This document shows positions 14,928-22,984 of a stretch of 42,872 nt of DNA, in pieces. A program made the position numbers and the translations under genes. The notes under the pieces were generated by a model. The model made no database searches. It was given only the letters and a program-made list of their open reading frames with translations, and was not told the DNA's origin. The stretch spans positions 1 to 42,872 of the forward strand of contig JACPFM010000081.1 of the NCBI GenBank assembly GCA_016182965.1. Reading direction: 5' to 3'. Source of the DNA: Deltaproteobacteria bacterium. Its GTDB lineage: Bacteria; Myxococcota_A; Polyangia; Polyangiales; JADJMO01. Within the stretch, counting starts at the first letter, position 1; every line of letters begins with the position of its first letter.

Positions 14928-16703
14928 ATGTCCTCTGCCTTCCGCTCGCGTCGCCTTCTGGCCCCGCTCGGCGTCGCTGCCTCCACGCTCGCGCTGATCG
15001 CCGCTCCCGCCTGCAAGAAGAAGCAGGTCGAGGAGGTCAAGAAGGAGATCCTCAAGAAAGTCGAGATCGCCGAGGTGCCGCTGCCCGAGAACGCCGTCGG
15101 CGAGCTCGTCGTGCGCGACCCGGAGACCTTCATGCGGAAGCTGTCGACCGGCGCCGGTCTCGAGCCGATCCTCGGCGCGTCGCCGTACCAGAAGCTCGTC
15201 GACAGCGTCACCGACGACAGCGCGAAGAAGGCGGTCAAGGCAATCGACCCGCACGGCACGATCGCGGGCGTCGGCCTCTACAAGTTCGGCAACCCGGCCG
15301 AGAAGCCGCACGGCGTGGTCGCCGCGCGCCTCAAGGATCCCGACATCGCCGCCGCCGCGCTCGACGCCGCCGAGAAGAGCGGCCAGTCGATCAAGGCGTG
15401 GGACTCCGGCGTCCTCGGCGGCAAGGTCTACGAGATCAAGGACGGCGGCGAGGTCGCCGTCTACGGCGACGTCGTGCTCCTCGCCGACACGCGCGAGGCG
15501 ATCGACGCCGCCGGCAAGTACGTGGCGTGGCGCGCCGCCAAGAGCAGCGTCGATCACGAGCTGGTCCTCCGCGTGCCGATGGATCGCATCGGTCCCGAGC
15601 TGAAGAAGCTCGGCGTGGCCGAGTGGGCGAAGGTGAAGCCGGGCGACGTGCCGCCGAAGGTGAAGGCGGAGATCGATCCGCTCGTCGAGCCGGTGCTCGG
15701 GGGCGTCGCCGACATGGGCCAGGCGCTGGTCACGTTCGACATCGACGGCGAGAACCTGAAGCTCGTCGAGACGTTCGCCGCCAAGGCCAGCCTGTCGGAG
15801 TGGCTGAAGAAGTTCCCCACCGGCGACGCGACCCCGCTGCTCACCATGCCGAAGGCGGAGTCGGTCTCGCTCCAGCGCTTCCCCGACGGCCTCGGGCCGC
15901 TCGCCTACGCGCTCCTCGAGTGGGGCCTCGACGGCGCGACGCTCTCGGCCGCCGACCGCGCCGAGGCGAGCAAGCAGGCGCGCGCGCTCGGCAAGGCGCT
16001 CGGTCACAGCCTCGCGTACGCGACCGACAGCGTGAAGGGCGCGGCGCCGGCGCCGGGCGCGCCGCCCTCGCTCGACACCGAGATCTTCGTCCGCTTCGAT
16101 CTCGACGATCCCGCGGCGGTGAAGGGTGCGGTCGGCTCGCTCCGCAAGCTGCTCGAGAAGTCGTTGGGCACGGCGAAGAAGCTCACCGTCACGCCGTACA
16201 AGAAGCACGGCGCCGAGGGCGAGACGCTCGCCACCCCGGCGGTCATCCCGGGCTTCGGCCCGACCGCCGCGACGGCCACCAAGGACACGTGGACCTGGGC
16301 GCTCAAGGGCTCGCAGCTCTACGTCGATCTCTGCCTCGGCTGCACGCCGCACCTGCTCGACGCGGCGCTCGATCCTGCGGCCAAGGGCACCGTCGCCGAC
16401 GACGCGCTGGCCAAGGCGAGGATCGGCGAGTTCCCGACCAAGGACCTCGTGAGCGCGTCGTACGGCACCACGCTGCAGCTGCCCGGCATGCCCGGCGGGC
16501 TCGGCTCGTTCATGGGCGGGCCGCCGCCGCCGCCGCCGAAGCCGGGAACGGCGATGTGGGGCTGGTCGACCGTCGCGCCGACCGGCGTCAGCGCGAAGGG
16601 CGCGGTGCCGCTCGTCTTCGTCGGCGATCTGAGCAAGAGCCTCATCGCCATCGCCGGCATGGGCATGATGGGCGGCGGCATGGGCGGGCCCCCGCCGTTC
16701 TGA
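14928..16703 (+). CDS. Large secreted lipoprotein, unknown function (DUF3352-like pattern)
   Basis: Protein of 591 aa. The signal MSSAFRSRRLLAPLGVAAST ends at APAC (C29), followed by a Lys/Glu-rich spacer (KKKQVEEVKKEILKKVE). The mature start PLPENAVGELVVRDPETFM resembles the opening of DUF3352-type extracytoplasmic proteins. The body alternates beta strands and helices (GVVAARLKDPDIAAAALDAA, GGEVAVYGDVVLLADTREAI) and ends with a Gly/Met/Pro-rich tail (GMGMMGGGMGGPPPF). A run of six or so prolines sits near residue 530. No enzyme motif was found. The lipoprotein at 17982 has similar length and a similar succession of segments and may be a distant paralogue. A heptamer element lies between this gene and the convergent MDR gene. 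Confidence 0.75.
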   Translation: MSSAFRSRRLLAPLGVAASTLALIAAPACKKKQVEEVKKEILKKVEIAEVPLPENAVGELVVRDPETFMRKLSTGAGLEPILGASPYQKLVDSVTDDSAKKAVKAIDPHGTIAGVGLYKFGNPAEKPHGVVAARLKDPDIAAAALDAAEKSGQSIKAWDSGVLGGKVYEIKDGGEVAVYGDVVLLADTREAIDAAGKYVAWRAAKSSVDHELVLRVPMDRIGPELKKLGVAEWAKVKPGDVPPKVKAEIDPLVEPVLGGVADMGQALVTFDIDGENLKLVETFAAKASLSEWLKKFPTGDATPLLTMPKAESVSLQRFPDGLGPLAYALLEWGLDGATLSAADRAEASKQARALGKALGHSLAYATDSVKGAAPAPGAPPSLDTEIFVRFDLDDPAAVKGAVGSLRKLLEKSLGTAKKLTVTPYKKHGAEGETLATPAVIPGFGPTAATATKDTWTWALKGSQLYVDLCLGCTPHLLDAALDPAAKGTVADDALAKARIGEFPTKDLVSASYGTTLQLPGMPGGLGSFMGGPPPPPPKPGTAMWGWSTVAPTGVSAKGAVPLVFVGDLSKSLIAIAGMGMMGGGMGGPPPF

Positions 16704-16756
16704 ATCAGCGGTCGCAATTTGCGGGCCGCGGAGCTCTGGCTGGCCGCGCAGACCCG

Positions 16757-16852
16757 GTCATCAGTCATCAGTCGTCAGTCATCAGGCGAGAATGGAGAGC
16801 TCGCCTGTCCTCCGTCTCGTCGGCGACGACTGACGACTGACGACTGACGACT
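16757..16852. repeat. Heptamer inverted element between convergent genes
   Basis: The left arm has four units of GTCATCA/GTCGTCA (16757-16784). The right arm has four GACGACT units (16825-16852), the reverse complement of AGTCGTC. Between them is a hairpin AGGCGAG (16784-16790) with CTCGCCT (16800-16806). Arms sit almost symmetrically, 53 bp from the lipoprotein stop and 52 bp from the MDR stop. Both arms read AGTCRTC in the sense of the gene whose end they follow, as at 4062-4262 and 5888-5943. Confidence 0.85.
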
Positions 16853-16904
16853 GACGAGAGAGCGACAGCGAGGCGGTGTCCCGCAAGTGCGAACGCTGAC
16901 TTCG

Positions 16905-17957
16905 TCAGCGCGCGAGGACGATCTTGCCGAAGGCGCCGCGTTCCTCGAGGACGCGGTGCGCCTCGCGCGCGCCCTCGGCGGTGAACGGCAGCACGCGGTC
17001 GACGACCGGGCGCAGGGCGCCCCTCTCGACCTCGCGCAGGATGGGGAACATCGTGGCCTTCGAGCCCATCGTGCTGCCGAGGATCTCGAGCTGCCGGAAG
17101 AAGACGTGGCGTAGATCGATCGTCGGCGTGGGGCCGCTGGTCGCGCCGCAGGTGACCAGTCGACCGCCGCTGGCGGCCGCGAGCAGGCTCTTGGCGAACG
17201 TCTCGCCGCCGACGTGATCGACGACCACGTCGACGCCGCGCTTGCCGGTGAGCCGGCGCGACTCGGCGACGAAGTCCTGCGTGGTGGTGTCGATCGTCTC
17301 GTCGGCGCCGAGCGTGCGCGCGCGCTCCAGCTTCACGGCGGAGGTGCTGGTCGCGATCACGCGCGCGCCTCGCATCTTGCACATCTGGATGGCCGCGACC
17401 GACACGCCGCTGCCGGCGGCGTGCACGAGCACCGTCTCGCCGCGCTCGACGCGCGCCTTCTCGACGACCATCTGCCACGCCGTCAGGAAGGTGAGGGGGA
17501 TCGCGGCGACCTCGGGCACGCTCAGCGAGGCCGCCGGGCTCGGGGAGCCGAGCACGTTCGAGGCGGGGACGTCGAGCACCTCGCCGTAGCCGCCGTCGGT
17601 GCTCTCACCGAGGATGTGGTAGCGACGACAGAGGTTGTCGCGACCGCGCAGGCACGCCTCGCACACGCCGCACGACACCGCCGGCGCCAGCACCACCTTC
17701 GTGCCCACGGGCGGCGCGATCGCGCCCTCGCCGATCGCCTCGACGGTTCCGGCGATGTCGGCGCCGAGCCGGTGCGGCAGCGGCAGCTTCAGGTTCGGCA
17801 GACCGCGCCGGACCCAGAGATCGAGATGATTGAGCGCGACGGCGTCGACGCGCACACGGACCTTCCCGGCCGGCGGATGCTCGGGGACATCGAGGTCGAC
17901 ATCTTCGAGGACCTCCGGCGCGCCGTGGCTCCGGAACGCGATCGCGCGAATCTTCAT
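16905..17957 (-). CDS. Zinc-type medium-chain dehydrogenase/quinone-oxidoreductase-like protein
   Basis: MDR-superfamily oxidoreductase, 350 aa, NAD(P)-dependent. The structural zinc lobe is intact (CGVCEACLRGRDNLC). The usual catalytic-zinc cysteine position reads ALNHLDLWVRRG, with Asn as in zeta-crystallin-type quinone reductases, so catalysis is unlikely to use a catalytic zinc. The nucleotide-binding domain shows VLVHAAGSGVSVAAIQ, with ATSTSAVKLERARTLGAD following; VVVDHVGGETF and STMGSKATM also fit. The substrate cannot be inferred; enones or quinones are typical. It starts at ATG 17957, only 24 bp from the divergent lipoprotein start, so the two promoters must overlap each other or lie within the neighbouring coding sequence. 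Confidence 0.87.
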   Translation of the reverse strand: MKIRAIAFRSHGAPEVLEDVDLDVPEHPPAGKVRVRVDAVALNHLDLWVRRGLPNLKLPLPHRLGADIAGTVEAIGEGAIAPPVGTKVVLAPAVSCGVCEACLRGRDNLCRRYHILGESTDGGYGEVLDVPASNVLGSPSPAASLSVPEVAAIPLTFLTAWQMVVEKARVERGETVLVHAAGSGVSVAAIQMCKMRGARVIATSTSAVKLERARTLGADETIDTTTQDFVAESRRLTGKRGVDVVVDHVGGETFAKSLLAAASGGRLVTCGATSGPTPTIDLRHVFFRQLEILGSTMGSKATMFPILREVERGALRPVVDRVLPFTAEGAREAHRVLEERGAFGKIVLAR

Positions 17958-17981
17958 GCGGGCATGGTACCGTCGTGCGCC

Positions 17982-19931
17982 ATGCGCGGATCTTCTCTCG
18001 TTGGCTGTCCGTCCTTTCGGCCGTCACGACTCGCTCCGTTCGTCGTCGGCATGTCGTTCCTGCTGGGCTCTTGCGGGCCTTCGGAGGCGCCGCCGCCGGT
18101 CACCCCGGCCAAGCCGGTGGTCGAGGCGAAGAAGCCCCCGCCGATCGTCGAGGATCGCTCGCCGGTCGAGGCGCCGCCCGGCCTCGCGGTGCAGGCGCAC
18201 GCCATCGGCCTCAAGACGCTGGTGCGCGGGGTGAAGGCCTACCTGCCCGGCAACGCCACCCTCGATCCGCGCGCGCTGGTGCGCGAGGTGGCCGACGCGT
18301 CGCTCGAGCGCATCCTCGACGTCGACAAGCCGGCCGATCTGGTCGTGCAGGTCCCCGAGGGCACCGGGAAAGACGCGCAGATCCCGCGCGTCGCGGTGGC
18401 CTTCGGCGTCGAGGACGATCTCGACGTGGCCAACGCGGTGAAGGACTCCTACCGCGTCGAGGTGCTGCCCGGCGGCGTGATGAGGCTCGTGCCCGTCGGC
18501 GGCAACGAGGTCCGCTGCGTGGTCGCGCCGGCGCTCGGCCCGGCCAGGCGGCGGCTGGTCTGCGGGCTGACCGGCAACGATCCGTTGGGCCTCGCGCCGT
18601 GGCTGGCCCGCGGCGTCACGCGCAAGGAGCCGGCGGCGGCTGCGGTGCGCGTCGACGTCGACGTCACGATGGTGAAGAAGAAGTACGCGGTCGAGATCGA
18701 CAAGGCGCACGCGTTCGGGCGCGGCGATCTCGCCTCCGAGGTGAAGACCGGCTGGGCCGAGCTCGATCGCGTGCTCAAGGGCATCACCAAGAACGTGGTC
18801 GACGAGGTCTTCGACGTCATCGACGACCTCGACACGCTCTCGCTCGAGGCGGCGACGCCGGAGGCCGGCGTGCAGCTCGGCCTGACGGCGACGTTCGCGG
18901 GCACCAAGTCGTGGGTCGCGCGCATGATGCTCGCCGGCGGCGACAACCCCGGACCGGCCAACCCGCGGCTCGCCAAGCTGCCGGGCGACGGCGTGTGGCT
19001 CGCCGCGTTCAGCCGCGCGACGCCGCAGTCCGACGGGCTGATCGCGCCGATCCAGACGGCCCTCAAGGACGTGGTGACCGCCCTGGCCCTCGACTTCAAA
19101 TGGCCGGCCAAGGATCGCGATCTGGCGCTCGAGGTGGTCAAGCTCGCCTTCCCCGCCGCGGTCGACACCGCGTTCGTCAGCGCGAACCTCGGCAAGGTGG
19201 AGCTGCCGGGCGGCACGCCCAAGCCGCACGGCGACGTCGCGCGCGCGACGGCCAACGCGTTCCTCTCGAAGGCGTGGTCGGTGTCGGTCATCGAGCGCGA
19301 CGCCAAGGCGCCGACGGCGTTCGTCAAGGCGCTCTTCGCGTGGGCGCAGCGGCCGTCGTTCGCCGACACCTACCGCGCGCTCACCAAGGACCGCCTCGCG
19401 ATCAAGGTGACGACCAAGGCGCTCGCCGCGAAGGATCTCCCCAAGGGCAGCTGGGCGCAGCGCGCGGAGCTCGAGCTGTCGATCCCCTCCGACGACAAGC
19501 CGGCGAAGGGCAAGGGCGCGAAGAAGCCGACCGCGCTCGCCAAGCTGGTGACCGACACGATCATCGCGCCCGACGGGCCGAACCGCACGTGGGTCGGCGT
19601 CGCGCAGAACCTCGGCGACGGCGAGCTGCCCAAGGTCCTCGCGACCGCGCTCGGCGGCGCGCCCGCGAGCCCGATCGGCTCGCGCCCCGGGTTCGACTTC
19701 CTCACGCAGGGGACGCCGACGATCGGCGGTCTGTTCGCGATCGACGGGCTCACGCGCACCGCGCTGCACACGCGCAAGACCGAAGAGCTGCTCACCAAGC
19801 TGCCGGATCAGGGCAAGGGCGCCTTCGTCTTCCGCATGACCCCGAGCAAGCCGCCGAAGGCCACGACCGAGGTCACCGCGCTCATCCCCCGCGACGCGAT
19901 CGCGGCGGTGTGGATGTTCTCGATGCACTGA
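17982..19931 (+). CDS. Large secreted lipoprotein, unknown function
   Basis: Protein of 649 aa from ATG 17982. A long signal region ends in the lipobox LLGSC (C31), then a Pro/Ala/Lys-rich spacer (APPPVTPAKPVVEAKKPPP). ATG at 17964 would add six residues and cannot be excluded; ATG at 18051 would leave too short a signal. The mature domain begins SPVEAPPGLAVQAHAIGLKT and alternates strands and helices to the end, with a Lys/Gly-rich insert KPAKGKGAKKPTALAK near residue 515. The segment VADASLERILDVDKPADLVV can be placed opposite SVTDDSAKKAVKAIDPHGTI of the lipoprotein at 14928, which suggests distant paralogy (inference). No catalytic motif was seen. The gene diverges from the MDR gene and converges on the PEGA/guaA operon, with a heptamer element in between. 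Confidence 0.75.
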   Translation: MRGSSLVGCPSFRPSRLAPFVVGMSFLLGSCGPSEAPPPVTPAKPVVEAKKPPPIVEDRSPVEAPPGLAVQAHAIGLKTLVRGVKAYLPGNATLDPRALVREVADASLERILDVDKPADLVVQVPEGTGKDAQIPRVAVAFGVEDDLDVANAVKDSYRVEVLPGGVMRLVPVGGNEVRCVVAPALGPARRRLVCGLTGNDPLGLAPWLARGVTRKEPAAAAVRVDVDVTMVKKKYAVEIDKAHAFGRGDLASEVKTGWAELDRVLKGITKNVVDEVFDVIDDLDTLSLEAATPEAGVQLGLTATFAGTKSWVARMMLAGGDNPGPANPRLAKLPGDGVWLAAFSRATPQSDGLIAPIQTALKDVVTALALDFKWPAKDRDLALEVVKLAFPAAVDTAFVSANLGKVELPGGTPKPHGDVARATANAFLSKAWSVSVIERDAKAPTAFVKALFAWAQRPSFADTYRALTKDRLAIKVTTKALAAKDLPKGSWAQRAELELSIPSDDKPAKGKGAKKPTALAKLVTDTIIAPDGPNRTWVGVAQNLGDGELPKVLATALGGAPASPIGSRPGFDFLTQGTPTIGGLFAIDGLTRTALHTRKTEELLTKLPDQGKGAFVFRMTPSKPPKATTEVTALIPRDAIAAVWMFSMH

Positions 19932-19939
19932 TGAGAGAG

Positions 19940-20360
19940 GTCTAGAGTCTAGAGTCCAGAGTCTAGAGTCCGCGTCAGCTCGCGACTCTCCGACTGCGAC
20001 CCTGCGTCAGCTGGTGCGCGTTAGGTCGAAGGTCGAATGTTCAAGGTCGAAGCGAGTCGCGGTTTGGCGGCTCGCAGGGCCTGCGACGCTCGACGCCTGC
20101 GGCTCGACGTTCGGCCTTCGTCTTCGGCCGTCGACAGGCCCGCGCAGCCAGCGAGGCAGCCTCATCGCGATGCGCGGACGCGCCTCTCTCTCAGGACTCT
20201 AGACTCCGTCCGACGCGAGATGCGGTCTCGGTGAGGGCAAAGGTCCCAGCGAAGCACTCCGGTATCAGGAGCCCGCGTCAGGTTCCCGCTAGCCGTGTTC
20301 CACGGCGAGAGGGCACCTCGCGAGTTCTGGTGCAAAGCCACTCTCGACTCTAGACTCTAG
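19940..20360. repeat. Heptamer element with outer AGTCTAG-type arms
   Basis: The 471-bp gap between the convergent lipoprotein and PEGA genes starts with four GTCTAGA/GTCCAGA heptamers (19940-19967), then GGTCGAA-type heptamers (20024-20051, with one unit diverged), and closes with ACTCTCG, ACTCTAG, ACTCTAG (20340-20360), the reverse complement of the left arm. A further ACTCTAGACTCC lies near 20196-20207. The order of families after the plus-strand stop (AGTCTAG, then GGTCGAA) is the same as in the 4062-4262 element. The middle holds other structured sequence, described separately. Confidence 0.75.
20225..20346. ncRNA. Possible structured RNA inside heptamer element (unassigned)
   Basis: Several nested stems can be drawn: GCCGTG (20292-20297) with CACGGC (20301-20306); GCACC (20313-20317) with GGTGC (20329-20333); and CGAGAG (20306-20311) with CTCTCG (20341-20346) enclosing it. 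Note the first and last share one base. CTCC/GGAG can pair near 20257-20272. The sequence contains riboswitch-like phrases such as GTGCAAAGCCAC on the plus strand, but I could not match a known class on either strand. Strand is unknown. It lies between convergent genes, so a free-standing RNA or a 3'-UTR structure is more likely than a leader. Confidence 0.25.
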
Positions 20361-20402
20361 ACCCAAGCCCGCAGCAGCCGGCGCGGCGCCGCAGTCACCA
20401 CG

Positions 20403-20723
20403 TCAGTCGGGCACCTTCACCATCTTCACGTCGAGCTTGATGAGGCCGCCCTTGTCGCCAGCGTCGACCTCCAGGTCCCACGGGAGGTAGCCGTCGGCCT
20501 CGATGGTGATGCGGTGCTTGCCCGGTGGCAGCGCGACGCCGCGCTTGGTGATGAAGTCGAGCGAGCCGACCGGCTGATCGTCGATGATCACGCGCGCGTT
20601 CTTCGGGGCGTCCTGCGCGGGCGCGAGCCGCAGCGATGTCGTCGGCGGCTTCGCCGGGGCGCAGGCGATCAGCAGCGCCGACAGCGCGAGGGCTCCCATC
20701 ACCGCCGTCGCCGGAAGGCGCAT
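20403..20723 (-). CDS. Small PEGA-domain lipoprotein
   Basis: Protein of 106 aa. The signal MRLPATAVMGALALSALLIAC carries a good lipobox (LIAC, C21). Residues 40-100 form a PEGA-type beta domain: ARVIIDDQPVGS, then VALPPGKHRITIEADGYLPW, the characteristic LxxGxHxIxxxxxGY pattern, then DLEVDAGDKGGLIKLDVKM. PEGA domains are thought to be cell-surface or envelope binding modules. The gene starts 1 bp after the guaA stop (the minus-strand order is guaA TGA, one base, ATG), so it is almost certainly co-transcribed with guaA, an unexpected partner. Confidence 0.85.
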   Translation of the reverse strand: MRLPATAVMGALALSALLIACAPAKPPTTSLRLAPAQDAPKNARVIIDDQPVGSLDFITKRGVALPPGKHRITIEADGYLPWDLEVDAGDKGGLIKLDVKMVKVPD

Positions 20724-20724
20724 G

Positions 20725-22305
20725 TCACTCCCACTCGATGGTGGCCGGCGGCTTGGAGGAGATGTCGTAGACGACGCGGTTGACGCCCTTCACCTCGTTG
20801 ATGATGCGGGTGGAGACGCGCCCGAGCAGATCGTAGGGGAGCTTCGCCCAGTCGGCGGTCATGCCGTCGCTCGAGGTGACGGCGCGGATGGCGCAGGTCT
20901 CGTCGTAGGTGCGCTCGTCGCCCATGACGCCGACCGAGCGCACCGGCAGCAGCACGGTGAACGCTTGCCAGACCGCGTCGTATTGGCCCGAGGAGCGCAG
21001 CTCGTCGAGGAAGATGGCGTCGGCCTTTCGGAGGATCGACAGGCGCTCCTCGGTGACCTCGCCGAGGCAGCGGATGGCGAGGCCGGGGCCGGGGAAGGGG
21101 TGGCGCCAGATGAACGAGCGCGGCAGGCCGAGCACCTCGCCGGCGGCGCGCACCTCGTCCTTGAACAGCTCGCGGAGCGGCTCGACGAGCGAGAGCTTCA
21201 TGCGCTCCGGGAGGCCGCCGACGTTGTGGTGGCTCTTGATGCCCGCGCTCGGGCCCTTGAACGAGACGCTCTCGATGACGTCGGGGTAGAGCGTGCCCTG
21301 GATGAGGAACGACGCGCCCTCGCCGGCGGCGACCTTCTTCGCCTCGCGATCGAAGACGTCGATGAAGATCTTGCCGATGGTCTTGCGCTTCTTCTCGGGG
21401 TCGGTGACGCCGCGGAGCGCGTCGAGGAACTCTCTGCGCGCGTCGACGGCGACGAGCTTGATGTGGAAGTTCTCGCGGAACATCGCCTGCACCTGCTCGA
21501 ACTCGCCGGCGCGCAGCAGGCCGTTGTCGACGAAGATGCAGGTGAGCCGGTCGCCGAGCGCGCGGTGGCAGAGCACGGCGGCGACGCTGGAGTCGACGCC
21601 GCCCGACAGGCCGCAGATGGCGTGGCCTTGCGGGCCGACCTGCTTCTCGACCTTGGCGACCGCCTCCTCGACGAACGAGCCGGGCGTCCAGCTCGGCGAC
21701 AGCTTCGCGACGTCGAAGAGGAACGCGCCGAGGATCTCGGCGCCGCGCGGCGTGTGCACGACCTCGGGGTGGAACTGCAGGCCGTAGATCTTCCGCGCCG
21801 GATCGGCGACCGCGCAGAACGGCGTGTTGCCGCTGACGCCGACGGTGGAGAAGCCCTTCGGCAGCGCCTCGATGCGATCGCCGTGGGACATCCACACGTC
21901 GAGCGTCTCGCCCGGCTGGAAGCGGTGGAAGATGCCCTCGGCCTTCTCGACGGTGACCTGCGCGGCGCCGTACTCGCGCGCGTCGGCGCGGGCGACCTCG
22001 CCGCCGAGCACGTGCGCCGCGAGCTGCAGGCCGTAGCAGATGCCGAGCACCGGCACGCCGAGCTCGAACAGCGCCGGATCGACCTGCGGCGCGCCCTCGC
22101 CGTACACGCTCGACGGACCACCCGAGAGGATGATCGCGCGCGGGCTCATCGCGCGGATCTTGTCGAGGCCGGCGCCCGGCGCCGCGACGGTGCAGGGGTG
22201 GATCTCGCAGTAGACGCGCTGCTCGCGGACGCGGCGCGCGATGAGCTGCGTGTACTGCGAGCCGTAGTCGAGGATGAGGACGAGCTCGCGGTCGGCGTGC
22301 GACAT
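20725..22305 (-). CDS. guaA: GMP synthase (glutamine-hydrolysing)
   Basis: Converts XMP, ATP and glutamine to GMP, the final step of guanine nucleotide synthesis in the cytoplasm. 526 aa, full length. The N-terminal class I glutamine amidotransferase domain has nucleophile C90 (LGICYGLQ) with H179 and E181 (QFHPEVV). The ATP-pyrophosphatase domain carries the P-loop L-S-G-G-V-D-S-S (233-240) and FVDNGLLR. The C-terminal dimerisation domain ends RVVYDISSKPPATIEWE, the standard GuaA terminus. All catalytic residues are present. It is followed by the PEGA lipoprotein after 1 bp. guaB is not in the window. Confidence 0.98.
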   Translation of the reverse strand: MSHADRELVLILDYGSQYTQLIARRVREQRVYCEIHPCTVAAPGAGLDKIRAMSPRAIILSGGPSSVYGEGAPQVDPALFELGVPVLGICYGLQLAAHVLGGEVARADAREYGAAQVTVEKAEGIFHRFQPGETLDVWMSHGDRIEALPKGFSTVGVSGNTPFCAVADPARKIYGLQFHPEVVHTPRGAEILGAFLFDVAKLSPSWTPGSFVEEAVAKVEKQVGPQGHAICGLSGGVDSSVAAVLCHRALGDRLTCIFVDNGLLRAGEFEQVQAMFRENFHIKLVAVDARREFLDALRGVTDPEKKRKTIGKIFIDVFDREAKKVAAGEGASFLIQGTLYPDVIESVSFKGPSAGIKSHHNVGGLPERMKLSLVEPLRELFKDEVRAAGEVLGLPRSFIWRHPFPGPGLAIRCLGEVTEERLSILRKADAIFLDELRSSGQYDAVWQAFTVLLPVRSVGVMGDERTYDETCAIRAVTSSDGMTADWAKLPYDLLGRVSTRIINEVKGVNRVVYDISSKPPATIEWE

Positions 22306-22345
22306 GCGCGCGGTCTAGAGCAGCCCCGCGCGTGCGTCGAGCCGG

Positions 22346-22852
22346 TCACTTCGCGGGCGATTTGCCGGCGCGGCCGATGCGGCCGTCGCGCTGGAAACGG
22401 TCGAACGACTCCCGGGTGAGCTCGCGCAGCTCCGCGACGAGGTCCGGATCGGCCGCCTTCGAGTTGGGGAAGTTGAAGCAGGACTTGCCCTGCATCCGCT
22501 TGCGGAGCGCTGGGCTGATGCCCTCGAGCAGCTCGGGGTTCGCGTAGACGGGCATCAGGTAGTAGCTCGTGTACGCCTTGCCGCTGCGCACGCCGGCGAA
22601 GAACAGCGGGTCCTTCCCGTTGGGTGCCTTGGTGTGCGTGTCGAGGTACAGCCACTCGGGCGTGTCCGTCTTGACGACGAGGCGCTTCGCGTAGGGGCGG
22701 AGGATCGCCTGGAGCGCCTCGAAGGCGCCGCCGGTCGCGGGCGTCGCCTTCGCGGGCTGCGGTTTGGAGGCCTTCGTCGTCTTCGCGCCGGTCTTCTTCG
22801 CGCCGGTCTTCTTCGTGGCGGGCTTCTTGGTGGCGGTCTTCTTGGCGGCCAT
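22346..22852 (-). CDS. Small protein with Lys/Ala-rich tail and DUF1801-like domain
   Basis: Protein of 168 aa. Residues 1-40 are a repetitive basic tail built from AKK/ATKK/GAKK blocks, resembling the tails of histone H1-like and HU-like proteins of high-GC bacteria. Residues 43-160 form a compact domain with AILRPYAKRLVVKTDTPEWLY, FFAGVRSGKAYTSYYLMPVY and MQGKSCFNFPN, a pattern similar to YdhG/DUF1801-type proteins. The combination suggests a nucleic-acid-associated protein, but the function is unknown. ATG at 22850-22852 is the first sensible start; further upstream the frame has no family-like sequence. It lies 40 bp upstream of guaA on the same strand and could be co-transcribed with it. 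Confidence 0.75.
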   Translation of the reverse strand: MAAKKTATKKPATKKTGAKKTGAKTTKASKPQPAKATPATGGAFEALQAILRPYAKRLVVKTDTPEWLYLDTHTKAPNGKDPLFFAGVRSGKAYTSYYLMPVYANPELLEGISPALRKRMQGKSCFNFPNSKAADPDLVAELRELTRESFDRFQRDGRIGRAGKSPAK

Positions 22853-22984
22853 CTTGCGGCTCAAGCTACACGTGTGGGGAGTCGACTCGCCAGCGTCGGC
22901 GACCGCGCTCCCCGCGCGATCGGCGCGCGAGCCCGCGGATCGCAGCGAAACCCGCGTGGCACCGGCCGTGCTGACGGGACGCGC

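Noticed and set aside
20305..20346. c-di-GMP (GEMM) or other known riboswitch suggested by GTGCAAAGCCAC
   Set aside because: Only one short phrase matches. The tetraloop, receptor and second conserved strand of GEMM are not found, and there is no gene downstream on a suitable strand.
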